DNA of 64,000 nucleotides. Source: Burkholderia sp. NRF60-BP8. Lineage in GTDB: Bacteria; Pseudomonadota; Gammaproteobacteria; Burkholderiales; Burkholderiaceae. The notes beneath the pieces are model-generated. The model was given only the letters and a program-made list of their open reading frames with translations. It made no database searches and was not told the origin of the DNA. How positions within the stretch are numbered: the first letter of the stretch is position 1; the number at the start of each line of letters is the position of its first letter. The translations under genes and the position numbers were made by a program. Below are positions 18,923 through 29,287 of the stretch, one piece after another. The stretch is from positions 1,240,001 to 1,304,000 of the forward strand of contig NZ_CP013373.1 of the NCBI RefSeq assembly GCF_001522585.2, read 5' to 3'.

Positions 18923-20203
18923 CTACCGCATCACGGTTCCCGCGCTGTCGAGCACGAAGTCGACGCAGAACACGACGAGCCGGCTCTGCGCGCGGATCGC
19001 GACGGCGGCCGTATAGCAGTCGCGGCCTTCCGTCAGCGAGAAATGCGGGCCCATCAGCGCGACGCGCCCGGGGGCGGCGATCGCGCGCTGGAAATACGGG
19101 CGCCGCGACCAGTTGCTGTGGGTTTCCGGGAAGAGCGGCGCGAGGCGGGTCACGCTCGCCTGGCTGTCGTCGGGCGGCGCACCGATCGACGGCAGGAACT
19201 GTTCGCCGGTCTCGTCGGTGACGAACACGCGCCGCGCGGCCGGTACCGCGAACACGCGTTGCGCGGCGTCCTGCAGGTTGCCGCTCGCCGAAAACGCGGC
19301 CGCGCCGGTGAGCACGAGCCGTTCGATCGCGTCGAAGCCCGGCTGCTGGGCGGCCACCGGCGTGTGCCGGCGGGCGATGAAGCGCCGCCACGCGGCATCG
19401 AGCATCGCGGGCGCCGCCGCGCTCGCGTGCGCGATCGATGCATCGGGCTGGCCGAACTGGAAACCCTGCACGAAATCGATGTCGGCTTCCATCAGCGCCT
19501 GCAGTGCGTCGTCGCTTTCGACGCCTTCGGCCAGCACCATCGCGCCGGCCTGATGCAGCATCGACACGAGGTGATGCATGATGCGGCGATCGTCGGCCGA
19601 GGCGGTCGAGCGCTCGACGAGCGAGCGGTCGAGCTTCACGATGTCGGGCCGCGCCCGCCACACGCGGTCGAAGTTCGAGAACCCCGTGCCGAAATCGTCG
19701 ATCGCGATCAGGAAATCGCGATGCTGGATCATGTCGATCGTGCGGGCAAGCGCGGCTTCGTCGCGTGCCGGCTGCTCGACCACTTCCAGCACGATGCGGT
19801 TCGGCGGCAGGGCGAAATGCCGGCACAGCGCCTCGACGAACTCGCGCTGCACGAGGCCCGTGTCGAGCACGCGCGGCGTCACGTTCAGGAACAGCCAGCC
19901 GTCGCCGATTCCCTGCGTGACGAAGTTGGCCGTGTGCAGGCAGCGCGCGAGCCGGTCGAGCAGCAGCGCGTCGGCGTCGCCGCGCGTCTTGTCGAACAGG
20001 GCGGTGGGCGACACCAGCGCGCCGTTCCCGTCGACGACGCGCAGCAGCGCCTCGTAGCCGACGACGCGCTTGTGCGTGATCGACAGCACGGGCTGGAACA
20101 CGCTGCGCAATGTCGTGGCGCGGTAGGTGGCGAGCCAGCCGTGGGGCGTCGGCGTGAGGCGTTCGAGCAGGGCGTCGAGCGACAGGTCGCGGCTGGACTT
20201 CAT
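18923..20203 (-). CDS. EAL-domain cyclic-di-GMP phosphodiesterase with C-terminal sensor-like domain
   Basis: The 426-residue protein has an EAL domain at about 30-265. The residues needed for metal and c-di-GMP binding can be read: E51 (YEALLR), N107, E143, D169-D170 (DDFGTGFSNFD), K190 (KLDRSLVE), E226 (AEGVES) and Q246 (QGFQFG). It therefore looks active in turning c-di-GMP into pGpG. There is no GGDEF domain. Residues about 280-426 contain WSRRPYFQRAI and GPHFSLTEGRDCYTAAVAIR, which resemble a PAS/Cache-like ligand domain, as in the EAL protein YkuI. No transmembrane segment is evident, so it is probably cytosolic. I preferred ATG 20203 to longer arginine-rich extensions. Confidence 0.88.
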   Translation of the reverse strand: MKSSRDLSLDALLERLTPTPHGWLATYRATTLRSVFQPVLSITHKRVVGYEALLRVVDGNGALVSPTALFDKTRGDADALLLDRLARCLHTANFVTQGIGDGWLFLNVTPRVLDTGLVQREFVEALCRHFALPPNRIVLEVVEQPARDEAALARTIDMIQHRDFLIAIDDFGTGFSNFDRVWRARPDIVKLDRSLVERSTASADDRRIMHHLVSMLHQAGAMVLAEGVESDDALQALMEADIDFVQGFQFGQPDASIAHASAAAPAMLDAAWRRFIARRHTPVAAQQPGFDAIERLVLTGAAAFSASGNLQDAAQRVFAVPAARRVFVTDETGEQFLPSIGAPPDDSQASVTRLAPLFPETHSNWSRRPYFQRAIAAPGRVALMGPHFSLTEGRDCYTAAVAIRAQSRLVVFCVDFVLDSAGTVMR

Positions 20204-20707
20204 GTCGACGGTGCCCGGGAGCGGGCGGCGGCGCACCGCCACGCCGATGCAGCCGCATGCGCAGGCGGACGCGAAAGAACGGGGGGCATCGAAACCGCCT
20301 TCTGCGGATGAGTGTTCCGAGTGTAACGGGATTGCCGCGGCGCGCGTATCAGGGTAACTCCAGACGCAAACGGTACACCGCGATTCCGGCCCGCGCGCTG
20401 CGGCGCGGCGACCGGCCTCGCGTGCATGCGTACGGTGCATGACCGTCGCGAAACGAAGCGCGCCGCGGCGGCGGACGACGATCCCGCGTCCCGCCACCGG
20501 GCGGCGGCATGGCCGTGCGTCGCTGCCGTCCGATGCGCAGGCCGATGCGGGAAATCCCGGCGGCCGGAGCCGCCGCCGTCAGACGAATGAGCCAGATGCG
20601 TGCGCGCCGCGGCGCGATCGGCGGCGCGTCCGCATACCCGCGTCGCGTCGCGTCGCCATCGGCATTGCCGGCGGACGGCGGTCTCCGCGCGCCGGCCGCG
20701 CCGATCG
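20204..20707. other. Intergenic region without recognised feature
   Basis: About 500 bases separate the EAL gene from the EamA gene, both on the minus strand. Open frames here are arginine/alanine-rich and lack ribosome sites. I see no terminator with a T-run and no convincing promoter. Confidence 0.4.
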
Positions 20708-21634
20708 TCAGGCCGCTTCGCCGCCGCGCGGTCGGACGCCGGGAATCCGCTTGATCACGCCGGTCGCGAGGGCGGTGCCGACGAGCACGATCGCGCAGCC
20801 TTCGATCATCACGGCCGACACGTGTTCGCCGAGGAACAGCGCGCCCCACAGCAGCCCGAACACGGGGATCACGAACGTCACGGTAATGGCGCGGGCGGGC
20901 CCGATATGCGCGATCAGGTAGAAGAAGATGAAATACGCGATGCCCGTGCACGCGATGCCGAGGGCGAGCACCGCGCCCCATGCGTGCGCGCCGACCGGCG
21001 CGGCCGGCCACGTCGCGATCGCGAACGGCAGCAGCAGGACGGTCGAGCCGATCATGCTGCCGGCCGCGTTGACGAGCGGATCGACGCCGCCGAGCTTGCG
21101 TTTCGTATAGTTGGCCGCGATGCCGTACAGCAGCGTCGCGCCGAGCGCGGCCGCCGCGGCGAGCGCGGTCGCTGCGGCGCCCGTGTCGCCGTGCGCGTTC
21201 GCGATCTGGTTCCACACGAGCGTGAGCACGCCGGCAAACCCGATGACGAGGCCGAGCGCGCGCGGCAGCGACAGCTTGTCCTTCAGCCACAGGTAAGCGA
21301 CGAGTGCGCCCCACAGCGGCGTCGTCGCGTTGATCACCGACGTCACGCCGGCCGACAGCGTCAGCTCGGCGAACGCGAACAGGCAGAACGGGATGCCCGA
21401 ATTCAGCGCGCCGACGACGAACAGCGGCCACGCATGACGGCGCAGCCGGGCGCCGAGATCGGCGGGTGTGAAGCGCGTCAGCGCGAAGCCCGCGAGAAAC
21501 AGCGCGCCGATGCCCACGCGCAGCGCCATCAGCGGCGCGACGCCGAAATCGACTACGCCGATCCGGATGAACAGGAAGGAGGCGCCCCACAGGGCGGCGA
21601 GCACGGTCAGCAGGAAAGCGTTCTTGGGCGACAT
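20708..21634 (-). CDS. EamA/DMT superfamily transporter
   Basis: The 308-residue protein has about ten transmembrane helices in two EamA repeats. The first opens LLTVLAALWGASFLFIRIGV and the second includes FVIPVFGLLWGALFLGEHVSAVMIEG, the usual signature near the end of each repeat. Members export amino acids or other small metabolites; the substrate cannot be told. The tail after helix 10 is short (GVRPRGGEAA). It lies alone between the EAL gene and a small lipoprotein gene. Confidence 0.87.
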   Translation of the reverse strand: MSPKNAFLLTVLAALWGASFLFIRIGVVDFGVAPLMALRVGIGALFLAGFALTRFTPADLGARLRRHAWPLFVVGALNSGIPFCLFAFAELTLSAGVTSVINATTPLWGALVAYLWLKDKLSLPRALGLVIGFAGVLTLVWNQIANAHGDTGAAATALAAAAALGATLLYGIAANYTKRKLGGVDPLVNAAGSMIGSTVLLLPFAIATWPAAPVGAHAWGAVLALGIACTGIAYFIFFYLIAHIGPARAITVTFVIPVFGLLWGALFLGEHVSAVMIEGCAIVLVGTALATGVIKRIPGVRPRGGEAA

Positions 21635-21779
21635 CGATCGGCGAGGGCGGGGACGGGATGCGACGAATCTTACACCGCGTTACCGCACCGTCGTTTCACG
21701 ATCGGATGAAACGACAAGAAACGGGAATTGCGCCGCTTGGCGCCGACGGCGGACGGCCACACGCCGGCGGCGCGATCGA

Positions 21780-22037
21780 TCAGTGATGACGCCAGCCGCC
21801 GCGTCCGCCGAAGCCGAAATTGAGCGACAGCGCGGGGCCCCAATAACTGCCCCACGCGGGCGCATACGCGGGGGCCGGATAGTAGTAGGCGGGGCCGGGA
21901 TCGACATACACGGGCGCGGGCTGTACCGGCACGGGCGCCGCCGTGTAATAGCCGCCCGGATAGTAGCCGTACGGGTAATAGCAGCCGGCGAGCGTCGTGC
22001 AGGCGAGCGCTGCGGCGACGAAGGTCCTGTTCATCAT
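21780..22037 (-). CDS. Small Tyr/Pro-rich lipoprotein
   Basis: The 85-residue protein has a lipoprotein signal (MMNRTFVAAALACTTLAGC, lipobox LAGC), then a tail dominated by Tyr, Pro, Gly and Ala (YYPYGYYPGGYYTAAPVPV and similar) and a terminal His-His. GGAG lies about 8 bases before ATG 22037. An in-frame ATG at 22100 would put 21 residues before the signal peptide and is rejected. Function unknown; similar YXXY-rich lipoproteins are common in Burkholderia envelopes. Confidence 0.75.
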   Translation of the reverse strand: MMNRTFVAAALACTTLAGCYYPYGYYPGGYYTAAPVPVQPAPVYVDPGPAYYYPAPAYAPAWGSYWGPALSLNFGFGGRGGWRHH

Positions 22038-22162
22038 GTGTCTCCGGCGAAAGCCGGCCATCGGCAGATGCTTGAAGCTTAGGCCGAGTACCGATGACAC
22101 GGTATGAGAAACGGTAACCGATCATTTCCGGGCCGCGGCCGGACCGGCTGCGATGCCGCATG

Positions 22163-22197
22163 CGAAAACGGCGCTTCCGCGGTGCGGAAACGCCGTT
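22163..22197 (-). terminator. Intrinsic terminator after the glycine-zipper lipoprotein gene
   Basis: AACGGCG-C-TTCCGC (22167-22180) pairs with GCGGAA-A-CGCCGTT (22184-22197) around a 3-base loop, with one C/A mismatch. On the minus strand the stem is followed by TTTT. It lies about 50 bases after the stop at 22249. Confidence 0.75.
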
Positions 22198-22248
22198 GAA
22201 CCGACCGGCCGACGGCTGGGCGACGCCCAACCGGCCGATGCGACTGCT

Positions 22249-22461
22249 TTACTTGCCGACCTGGTTACCGATGATGCCGCCGGCCGCCGCGCCGCCCAGC
22301 GTCGACAGCGCGTTGCCGCCGATCGCCGCGCCGGCGACGCCGCCGACACCCGCACCGATTGCCGTATCGCGCTGGCGTCGCGACATCGAATCGCAGGCCG
22401 ACAGGCTGGCCACCGTCGCGACGAGCAGAGCGCATACCCCAAAACGCCGAATCGAGTTCAT
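22249..22461 (-). CDS. Glycine-zipper 2TM lipoprotein
   Basis: The 70-residue protein starts with a lipoprotein signal (MNSIRRFGVCALLVATVASLSAC, lipobox LSAC). Its mature part is mostly a glycine zipper (GAGVGGVAGAAIGG, then GGAAAGGIIGNQVGK) like the OsmB/Rickettsia 17-kDa antigen-type domains. These small outer-membrane lipoproteins are often stress induced. ATG 22461 has an AAGGA-like site upstream. An intrinsic terminator follows. Confidence 0.82.
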   Translation of the reverse strand: MNSIRRFGVCALLVATVASLSACDSMSRRQRDTAIGAGVGGVAGAAIGGNALSTLGGAAAGGIIGNQVGK

Positions 22462-22626
22462 GATCGTTGTCCTTGTGGTAGTGAACGGAAGGCGCACGAC
22501 CGGCTGGCGGCCGCGCATGTCCCCAATCTACGCGCCGTCCCGCGACGCTGCTGTAAGGACTTGTTAAGGCTCGCGCGGTTTCGTAATCAATTGTTTCGTC
22601 TGGGCCGGCAGGCACGCGACATGCGC

Positions 22627-22650
22627 AAAAAAGCCCGCTCGAAAGCGGGC
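22627..22650 (-). terminator. Intrinsic terminator of thiC
   Basis: On the minus strand GCCCGCT, loop TTCG, AGCGGGC is followed directly by six T residues. It lies about 42 bases after the thiC stop codon. Confidence 0.88.
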
Positions 22651-22691
22651 TGCGTGCATCGCGATGCGAGCCGGTGCGGCTCGCGGCGCGC

Positions 22692-24858
<2,167 letters not shown>

Positions 24859-25134
24859 TAGCAAGGGCACACGATACACCGGCTTGCCGGCGGTTTCAAC
24901 CGGGTGCGAAGCCGATGCCGCCGGGCGACGGGCGGATCGCGACCGCCGGCGCGCGCACGGTGCGCCGCAGCAAGCGCGGCCGTCGACGCGCGATGCCGTC
25001 CGGGACGGAAGAGGCGGGCAGTGCAGCATTTCCATCCCGTGTTTCCGGCTTCAAAAAATTTTTCGACATCGCTGTCATTTCCGGCGGCGTCCTCCGTCTA
25101 TTCGGCTCCCAAACCCATGTATCGGAGAGATGTC

Positions 25135-25407
25135 ATGAAAAACGTATTCCTCGCCGCCTGTGTCGCCGCACTTGCCACGATCGCAACGGGCGCTCACGCG
25201 CAGAACGACGCAATGTCGAAGGACGGCATGTCGATGTCGAAGGACGCGATGGGCCACGACGCGATGGCGAAGGACGGCGCGATGAAGAAGGACGGCATGA
25301 AGAAGCATGCGATGAAGAAGGACGCGATGGGCCACGACGCGATGAAAAAGGACGACGCGATGAAGAAAGACGCGATGAAGAAAGACGCGATGAGCCCGTC
25401 GAACTGA
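25135..25407 (+). CDS. Secreted pentapeptide MXKDX repeat protein
   Basis: The 90-residue protein has a Sec signal peptide (MKNVFLAACVAALATIATGAHA, cleavage before QND) followed by imperfect five-residue repeats of the MxKDx type (DAMSKDGMS, KDAMKKDAMKKDAM). This pattern defines a known small-protein family of beta-proteobacteria and relatives. The mature part is almost only Met, Lys, Asp, Ala, Gly and His, so it is likely disordered and could bind metal through Met/His/Asp. GGAG precedes ATG 25135. It is the first gene of an apparent operon with a cytochrome b561-like protein and a molybdenum oxidoreductase. Function unknown. Confidence 0.88.
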   Translation: MKNVFLAACVAALATIATGAHAQNDAMSKDGMSMSKDAMGHDAMAKDGAMKKDGMKKHAMKKDAMGHDAMKKDDAMKKDAMKKDAMSPSN

Positions 25408-25483
25408 CGAACGCGTGCGGGGCGCGACCGGCCGGTTGCCGGCGCGCACCGCGTCCCGCCGCTTCATCCCGGGAGTCATCATC

Positions 25484-26116
25484 ATGCAAACGGTTCCTGT
25501 CACGGATCGCGCGGGCGTGCCGCCGCCCGCGCCGACGATCCATCCGCGCTGGGTGCGCGCGAGTCACTGGCTCAACGCGCTCGCGGCGATCCTCATGGTG
25601 TTGTCCGGCTGGCGCATCTACGACGCGTCGCCGATCTATCCGTCGTTCACGTTCGCGCACGGCATCACGCTCGGCGGCTGGCTCGGCGGCGCGCTGCAAT
25701 GGCATTTCGCGGCGATGTGGCTGCTGGTCGGCAACGGGCTGTTCTACCTGGCGATGTCGATCGCGACGGGGCGCTTCGCGCGCAAGTTGCTGCCGGTCAC
25801 GCCTGCATCGGTGTGGCGCGACGTACGCGCCGCGCTCGGCGGCCGGCTGTCGCACGACGACCTGAGCGTCTACAACGCGGTGCAGCGTGCCGCGTACCTG
25901 ACCGCGATCGTCGATCTCGTCGTGTTGGTGCTGTCGGGCCTCACGATCTGGAAATCCGTGCAGTTTCCGCTGCTGCGCGAGCTGTTCGGCGGTTACGACG
26001 ACGCGCGCATCGTGCACTTCTGGGCGATGTCGCTGCTGGTCGCATTCGTCGTCGTTCACGTCGCGATGGCGTTGCTGGTGCCGCGCTCGCTGCTCGCGAT
26101 GCTGCGCGGCCGCTGA
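25484..26116 (+). CDS. Cytochrome b561-type membrane haem protein
   Basis: The 210-residue protein has four to five transmembrane helices with histidines placed for haem ligation: H20 and H28 (HPRWVRASHWLNALAAI), FAHGITLGGW, WHFAAMWLL, and HFWAMSLLVAFVVVHV in the last helix. This matches the PF01292-like cytochrome b561/Ni-Fe hydrogenase b-subunit family, which passes quinol electrons to periplasmic partners. GGGAG (25471-25475) precedes ATG 25484. It lies between the MXKDX gene (76 bases) and the molybdenum enzyme gene (29 bases), so it is the likely membrane electron donor or acceptor for that enzyme. Confidence 0.87.
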   Translation: MQTVPVTDRAGVPPPAPTIHPRWVRASHWLNALAAILMVLSGWRIYDASPIYPSFTFAHGITLGGWLGGALQWHFAAMWLLVGNGLFYLAMSIATGRFARKLLPVTPASVWRDVRAALGGRLSHDDLSVYNAVQRAAYLTAIVDLVVLVLSGLTIWKSVQFPLLRELFGGYDDARIVHFWAMSLLVAFVVVHVAMALLVPRSLLAMLRGR

Positions 26117-26145
26117 CCCGCGCGTCGCGGGCGAAGGAAATCATC

Positions 26146-26934
26146 ATGTCGGAATCCGAAAAAAACCGCGGCGAGCCGCGCTGGACGCTCGATCGGCAGT
26201 CGCTCGAACTCGACGTGCGCCGCACGCTCGAGATGCCGTCGCGACGGCTCTTCAACCGGCGCGTGCTGACGCTCGGCGGCCTCGCGATGCTGACCGGCTG
26301 CACGTTGCAGGACGACGCGTCGGTCAACACGTTCCTCGAGAAAGTGTCGCGCATGAACGATCGCGTGCAGGCATGGCTGTTCAGCCCCGACCGGCTCGCG
26401 CCGACCTACACCGAAGCCGACATCACGCGGCCGTTCCCGTTCAATGCGTACTACGGGATCGACGACGTGCCGCACGTCGACGCATCGACGTATCGGCTCG
26501 TGCTGTCCGGCCGCGTGACGGGCAAGCGCGTGTGGACGCTCGACGAGCTTCGGGCGCTGCCGCACGCGGAACAGATCACGCGGCATATCTGCGTGGAAGG
26601 GTGGAGTGCGATCGGCCGCTGGGGCGGCACGCCGTTCGGCGCGTTTCTCGCACGCGCGGGTGCCGATACCGGTGCGAAATACGTCGGCTTCAAATGTGCC
26701 GACGATTACTACGAAAGCATCGACATGCCGACCGCGCTGCATCCGCAGACGCTGCTCGCGTTCGACTACGACGGCCGCCGGCTGCCGCCGGAATACGGTT
26801 TCCCGATGAAGCTGCGGATGCCGACCAAGCTCGGCTACAAAAACCCGAAGCACATCATGGAAATCTTCGTGACCGATACGTTTCCGGGCGGCTACTGGGT
26901 CGATCAAGGGTACAACTGGTTCGGCGGCTCGTGA
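26146..26934 (+). CDS. Sulfite-oxidase-family molybdopterin oxidoreductase
   Basis: The 262-residue protein matches the SUOX/MsrP molybdopterin domain. The predicted molybdenum-ligating cysteine is C149 in TRHICVEGWSAIGRWGGTPF, and the end MPTKLGYKNPKHIMEIFVTD is typical. The N-terminus has RRLFNRRV before a hydrophobic stretch ending in LTGC, so export by Tat and lipid attachment are both possible, though the twin-arginine motif is weak. It follows the cytochrome b gene by 29 bases and probably exchanges electrons with it, as MsrP does with MsrQ, although that partner is not MsrQ-like here. Substrate unknown. Confidence 0.85.
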   Translation: MSESEKNRGEPRWTLDRQSLELDVRRTLEMPSRRLFNRRVLTLGGLAMLTGCTLQDDASVNTFLEKVSRMNDRVQAWLFSPDRLAPTYTEADITRPFPFNAYYGIDDVPHVDASTYRLVLSGRVTGKRVWTLDELRALPHAEQITRHICVEGWSAIGRWGGTPFGAFLARAGADTGAKYVGFKCADDYYESIDMPTALHPQTLLAFDYDGRRLPPEYGFPMKLRMPTKLGYKNPKHIMEIFVTDTFPGGYWVDQGYNWFGGS

Positions 26935-26971
26935 CCGGCGCATGCGCGCCGCAATGCATCGCGCATGGGCG

Positions 26972-27253
26972 TCATGCGGATTCCCGCACCTGAAGCTCGA
27001 CGTGCAGGCCGGCCGCCGCCGCCATGTTGACGAGCGCGTCGAGTGCGAACAGGTTGATCTTGCCGCGCATCAGGTCGGACACGCGCGGCTGCGTGACGCC
27101 CAGCAGTTTCGCGGCCTGCGCCTGGCTCAGTTCAAGCTGCGCCAGGCGTTGCTTGAGCGCGATCATCAGTTCGGACCGCAGCTTCATGTTCTCGGCCTCG
27201 GCCGGCTGTTCCTCGATCGCGTCCCAGATGCTCTTGTAGCGTTCGTTGGTCAT
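26972..27253 (-). CDS. XRE-family antitoxin (HigA-like)
   Basis: The 93-residue protein has a helix-turn-helix at about residues 36-63 (RLAQLELSQAQAAKLLGVTQPRVSDLMRGK) of the HTH_37/HigA type and a short C-terminal sheet (GLHVELQVRE). ATG 27253 overlaps the toxin gene stop as ATGA, so the toxin is first and the antitoxin second, the HigBA order. It should neutralise the toxin and repress the shared promoter, whose -10 region carries a perfect palindrome at 27598-27613. Confidence 0.88.
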   Translation of the reverse strand: MTNERYKSIWDAIEEQPAEAENMKLRSELMIALKQRLAQLELSQAQAAKLLGVTQPRVSDLMRGKINLFALDALVNMAAAAGLHVELQVRESA

Positions 27254-27603
27254 CGTTTCCACTCCGTCAACAGGGCGCGATAGCGCCGGGCGGCCAGTTC
27301 GATATCGGCCTTGCACGTGCGTGCCGATTGCTTCCGGAAGCAGTGCAGCACATAGACCGCGTCGGCAAACGTCGCGACGTAGACGATCCGGAACGCGCCG
27401 CTCGCGTCGCGCAGGCGAATCTCCCGTACGCCGACGCCGATGGTGCGCATCGGTTTCCAGTCGTCGGGCGCCAGGCCGCGCTGCACCTGATCGATTTGAT
27501 GACCGGCTTCGCGTCGTACGGCAGGTGGGAAATCGCGAAGCGCGTCGAGGGCGCTGCCGATGAAAACGACCGGCTTCGGCGGGAGAATGGCAAGATTATA
27601 CAA
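27250..27603 (-). CDS. RelE/HigB-type toxin (phage Gp49-like), start codon uncertain
   Basis: The coding frame reads PKPVVFIGSALDALRDFPPAVRR, then GLAPDDWKPM, GVGVREIRLRDASGAFRIVYVATFADAVYVLHCFRKQSARTCKADIELAARRYR. These are family hallmarks of Gp49-like mRNA interferases, including the VYVLHCFRKKT-type strand. No in-frame ATG or GTG lies near the natural N-terminus. TTG at 27603 gives 117 residues; an ATT at 27588 would sit almost at the predicted transcription start and give 112. The TTG lies within the operator palindrome, so a leaderless or non-standard start is possible. The toxin is otherwise intact. Confidence 0.8.
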   Translation of the reverse strand: MYNLAILPPKPVVFIGSALDALRDFPPAVRREAGHQIDQVQRGLAPDDWKPMRTIGVGVREIRLRDASGAFRIVYVATFADAVYVLHCFRKQSARTCKADIELAARRYRALLTEWKR

Positions 27604-27623
27604 AATTTTGTATGAGCGTGAAG
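27595..27623 (-). promoter_or_regulatory. Promoter and palindromic operator of the toxin-antitoxin operon
   Basis: ATACAAAATTTTGTAT (27598-27613) is a perfect 16-base palindrome. It overlaps a consensus -10 TATAAT (27600-27595 on the minus strand), with TTCAC-type sequence about 17 bases farther upstream as a possible -35. Such overlap is the usual arrangement for autorepression by the HigA-type antitoxin. Transcription would begin near 27588, close to the toxin start. Confidence 0.65.
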
Positions 27624-28084
27624 GTGCAGTTCGAACGGAGCGTGCGGCGCGCAGCACGCGTCGCCCCGTCACGATAAGGGCGAAACGGCGACGGCCATGC
27701 ACAACTGGCCGTTCGGCCGACGGCTCGCGCGCGATGGGCCGAATGCGGCACGGGCGGCAATGTCGAGCCCCATTTTCCAGCCGCCGCTTTCCTCCGGCGT
27801 CGCGCGAAAAATGTCGCGCCGAAACATCAGTCGATATGCTTTCAGACAGGTCCGACGATGCTTTCGAATCCTTGATGCCATAATGCCGAGCGTGTGCACC
27901 GGATACGGTTGCGCACGTTTTTTTTGCCTTTTGCCGCCGCTCGCCGGTTCTCTTTCGTCGCCGTTCGCACTGCCATGTCGTTCCGCACGTTCGCTCTGCC
28001 TTCCCGGTCCCGCGTGGATCGTTTGCCGGCATCGCCGGCGTCTTTCAGCGGGGCACGCGGCGTGACGTGCGGGCGGGCCGCACG
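27604..28084. other. Intergenic region with an orphan plus-strand terminator
   Basis: About 480 bases lie between the divergent toxin-antitoxin operon and the EamA transporter gene. No protein-coding frame here has a family signature. The one clear element is the hairpin with a T-run at 27892-27925, described separately. Confidence 0.5.
27892..27925 (+). terminator. Intrinsic terminator with no annotated upstream gene
   Basis: GTGTGC (27892-27897) pairs with GCGCAC (27911-27916), with one G-T pair. ACCG and CGGT extend the stem, separated by a GATA tetraloop. A G and eight T residues (27918-27925) follow. It ends transcription on the plus strand, yet no plus-strand gene lies upstream in the gap. 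It is therefore either the end of a short RNA or an attenuator in the leader of the EamA gene at 28085. Confidence 0.72.
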
Positions 28085-29266
28085 ATGACGCCGCTCGACC
28101 GCCTCCTCGATTTCCTCGCCCGCTTTTCGTTCCGGATCCGCCTGCCGCAAAGCCGCGGCGGCCGTGTGGCGCTCGCGCTCGTCTTCATCTATTTCGTCTG
28201 GGGCTCGACCTACAGCGGGTTGCATTTCGCGCTGCAATCGTTCCCGCCGCTGTTGCTGTCGGGGCTGCGCAACCTGCTCGGCGGGGTCGGCCTGTTCATC
28301 TTCGCGCTGCGGCGCAAGCCCGAATGGCCGACGCTGCTGGAAATCCGCAACGCGGCGATCGTCGGCACGATGCTCGTCGCGTTGTCGTCCGGCACGATCG
28401 CGCTCGGCATGCGCACGGTCAGCAGCGGTTCGGCCGCGGTGATGGTGGCCACGGTGCCGTTGTTCGCGACCGTGATCGCGGCGGTCGCCGGGCGGCCGGT
28501 GACGAAGGGCGAATGGGCGGCCGTCGCGCTGGGGATGGTCGGCATCGTCGTGCTGAATTCGGGCGGCGCGGCCGCCGCGAACTCGGCGCTCGGCACGATC
28601 TGCGTGCTGGCCGGCGCATTGTTCTGGGCAGGCGGCGCGCATCTCGCGACGCGGCTCAAGCTGCCGTCCGACCTGTTTCTGTCGACGTCGCTGCAGATCG
28701 GCCTCGGCGGGCTGATGTCGACGATCGTCGCGTGGCTGCTCGGCGAACGCGTCGAACAGCTGGCCGTCGGGTCCGTGTTCGCGTTCGTGTACCTGATGGT
28801 GTTCTGCACGATGGCCGCGTACGTCGCGTACGGCTATCTGATTCGCCACACGAGCCCGATCATCGCGAGCAGTTGCATGTACGTGAATCCGATCGTCGCG
28901 GTCGCGCTCGGTGCGTTGCTGCTGGGCGAACCGGTGACGATGGCGACCGTGGTCGCGACCGTCGCGATCCTCGGCAGCGTCGGGTTGTCGTTCGTGTTCG
29001 ATCCGGCGCGCCGGCCCGCGGCGGCGGCCACGGCCACCGGTTCGCCGGCCGTCGCGGCCGAGCAGGCCGGTGCGGCGGACGCTTCTGCCGTCGCCGAGCC
29101 GATCGCCACGCCGGATGCGGCGCCCATCCTCGCGCCTTCCGCTGTCCCGCTCGCGGTGCCGGCGCCCGCGGCGGTGATGGATCCCGGCGCAGTGATCGAC
29201 CCGGCCCCGGCGTTCGCGCCGCCGCCCGCCGCCGCCGAGCCGGCCGCCTCGCGCACCGACGCGTGA
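28085..29266 (+). CDS. EamA/DMT superfamily transporter with Ala/Pro-rich tail
   Basis: The 393-residue protein has about ten transmembrane helices in two EamA repeats, starting VALALVFIYFVWGSTYSGLHFAL, the hallmark of YedA-type exporters, and including MYVNPIVAVALGALLLGEPVT in the second. Residues about 315-393 form an extra low-complexity tail rich in Ala and Pro with scattered acidic residues, expected in the cytoplasm and absent from most relatives. ATG 28085 is taken over an earlier in-frame ATG at 28067, because family members begin shortly before the first helix. Substrate unknown. Confidence 0.86.
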   Translation: MTPLDRLLDFLARFSFRIRLPQSRGGRVALALVFIYFVWGSTYSGLHFALQSFPPLLLSGLRNLLGGVGLFIFALRRKPEWPTLLEIRNAAIVGTMLVALSSGTIALGMRTVSSGSAAVMVATVPLFATVIAAVAGRPVTKGEWAAVALGMVGIVVLNSGGAAAANSALGTICVLAGALFWAGGAHLATRLKLPSDLFLSTSLQIGLGGLMSTIVAWLLGERVEQLAVGSVFAFVYLMVFCTMAAYVAYGYLIRHTSPIIASSCMYVNPIVAVALGALLLGEPVTMATVVATVAILGSVGLSFVFDPARRPAAAATATGSPAVAAEQAGAADASAVAEPIATPDAAPILAPSAVPLAVPAPAAVMDPGAVIDPAPAFAPPPAAAEPAASRTDA

Positions 29267-29287
29267 CGCCGCGGTGGCCGGCCGCGC

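Noticed and set aside
27697..28065. Small ORFs in the spacer after the toxin-antitoxin pair
   Set aside because: Arg/Ser-rich translations without ribosome sites; one runs through the terminator hairpin.
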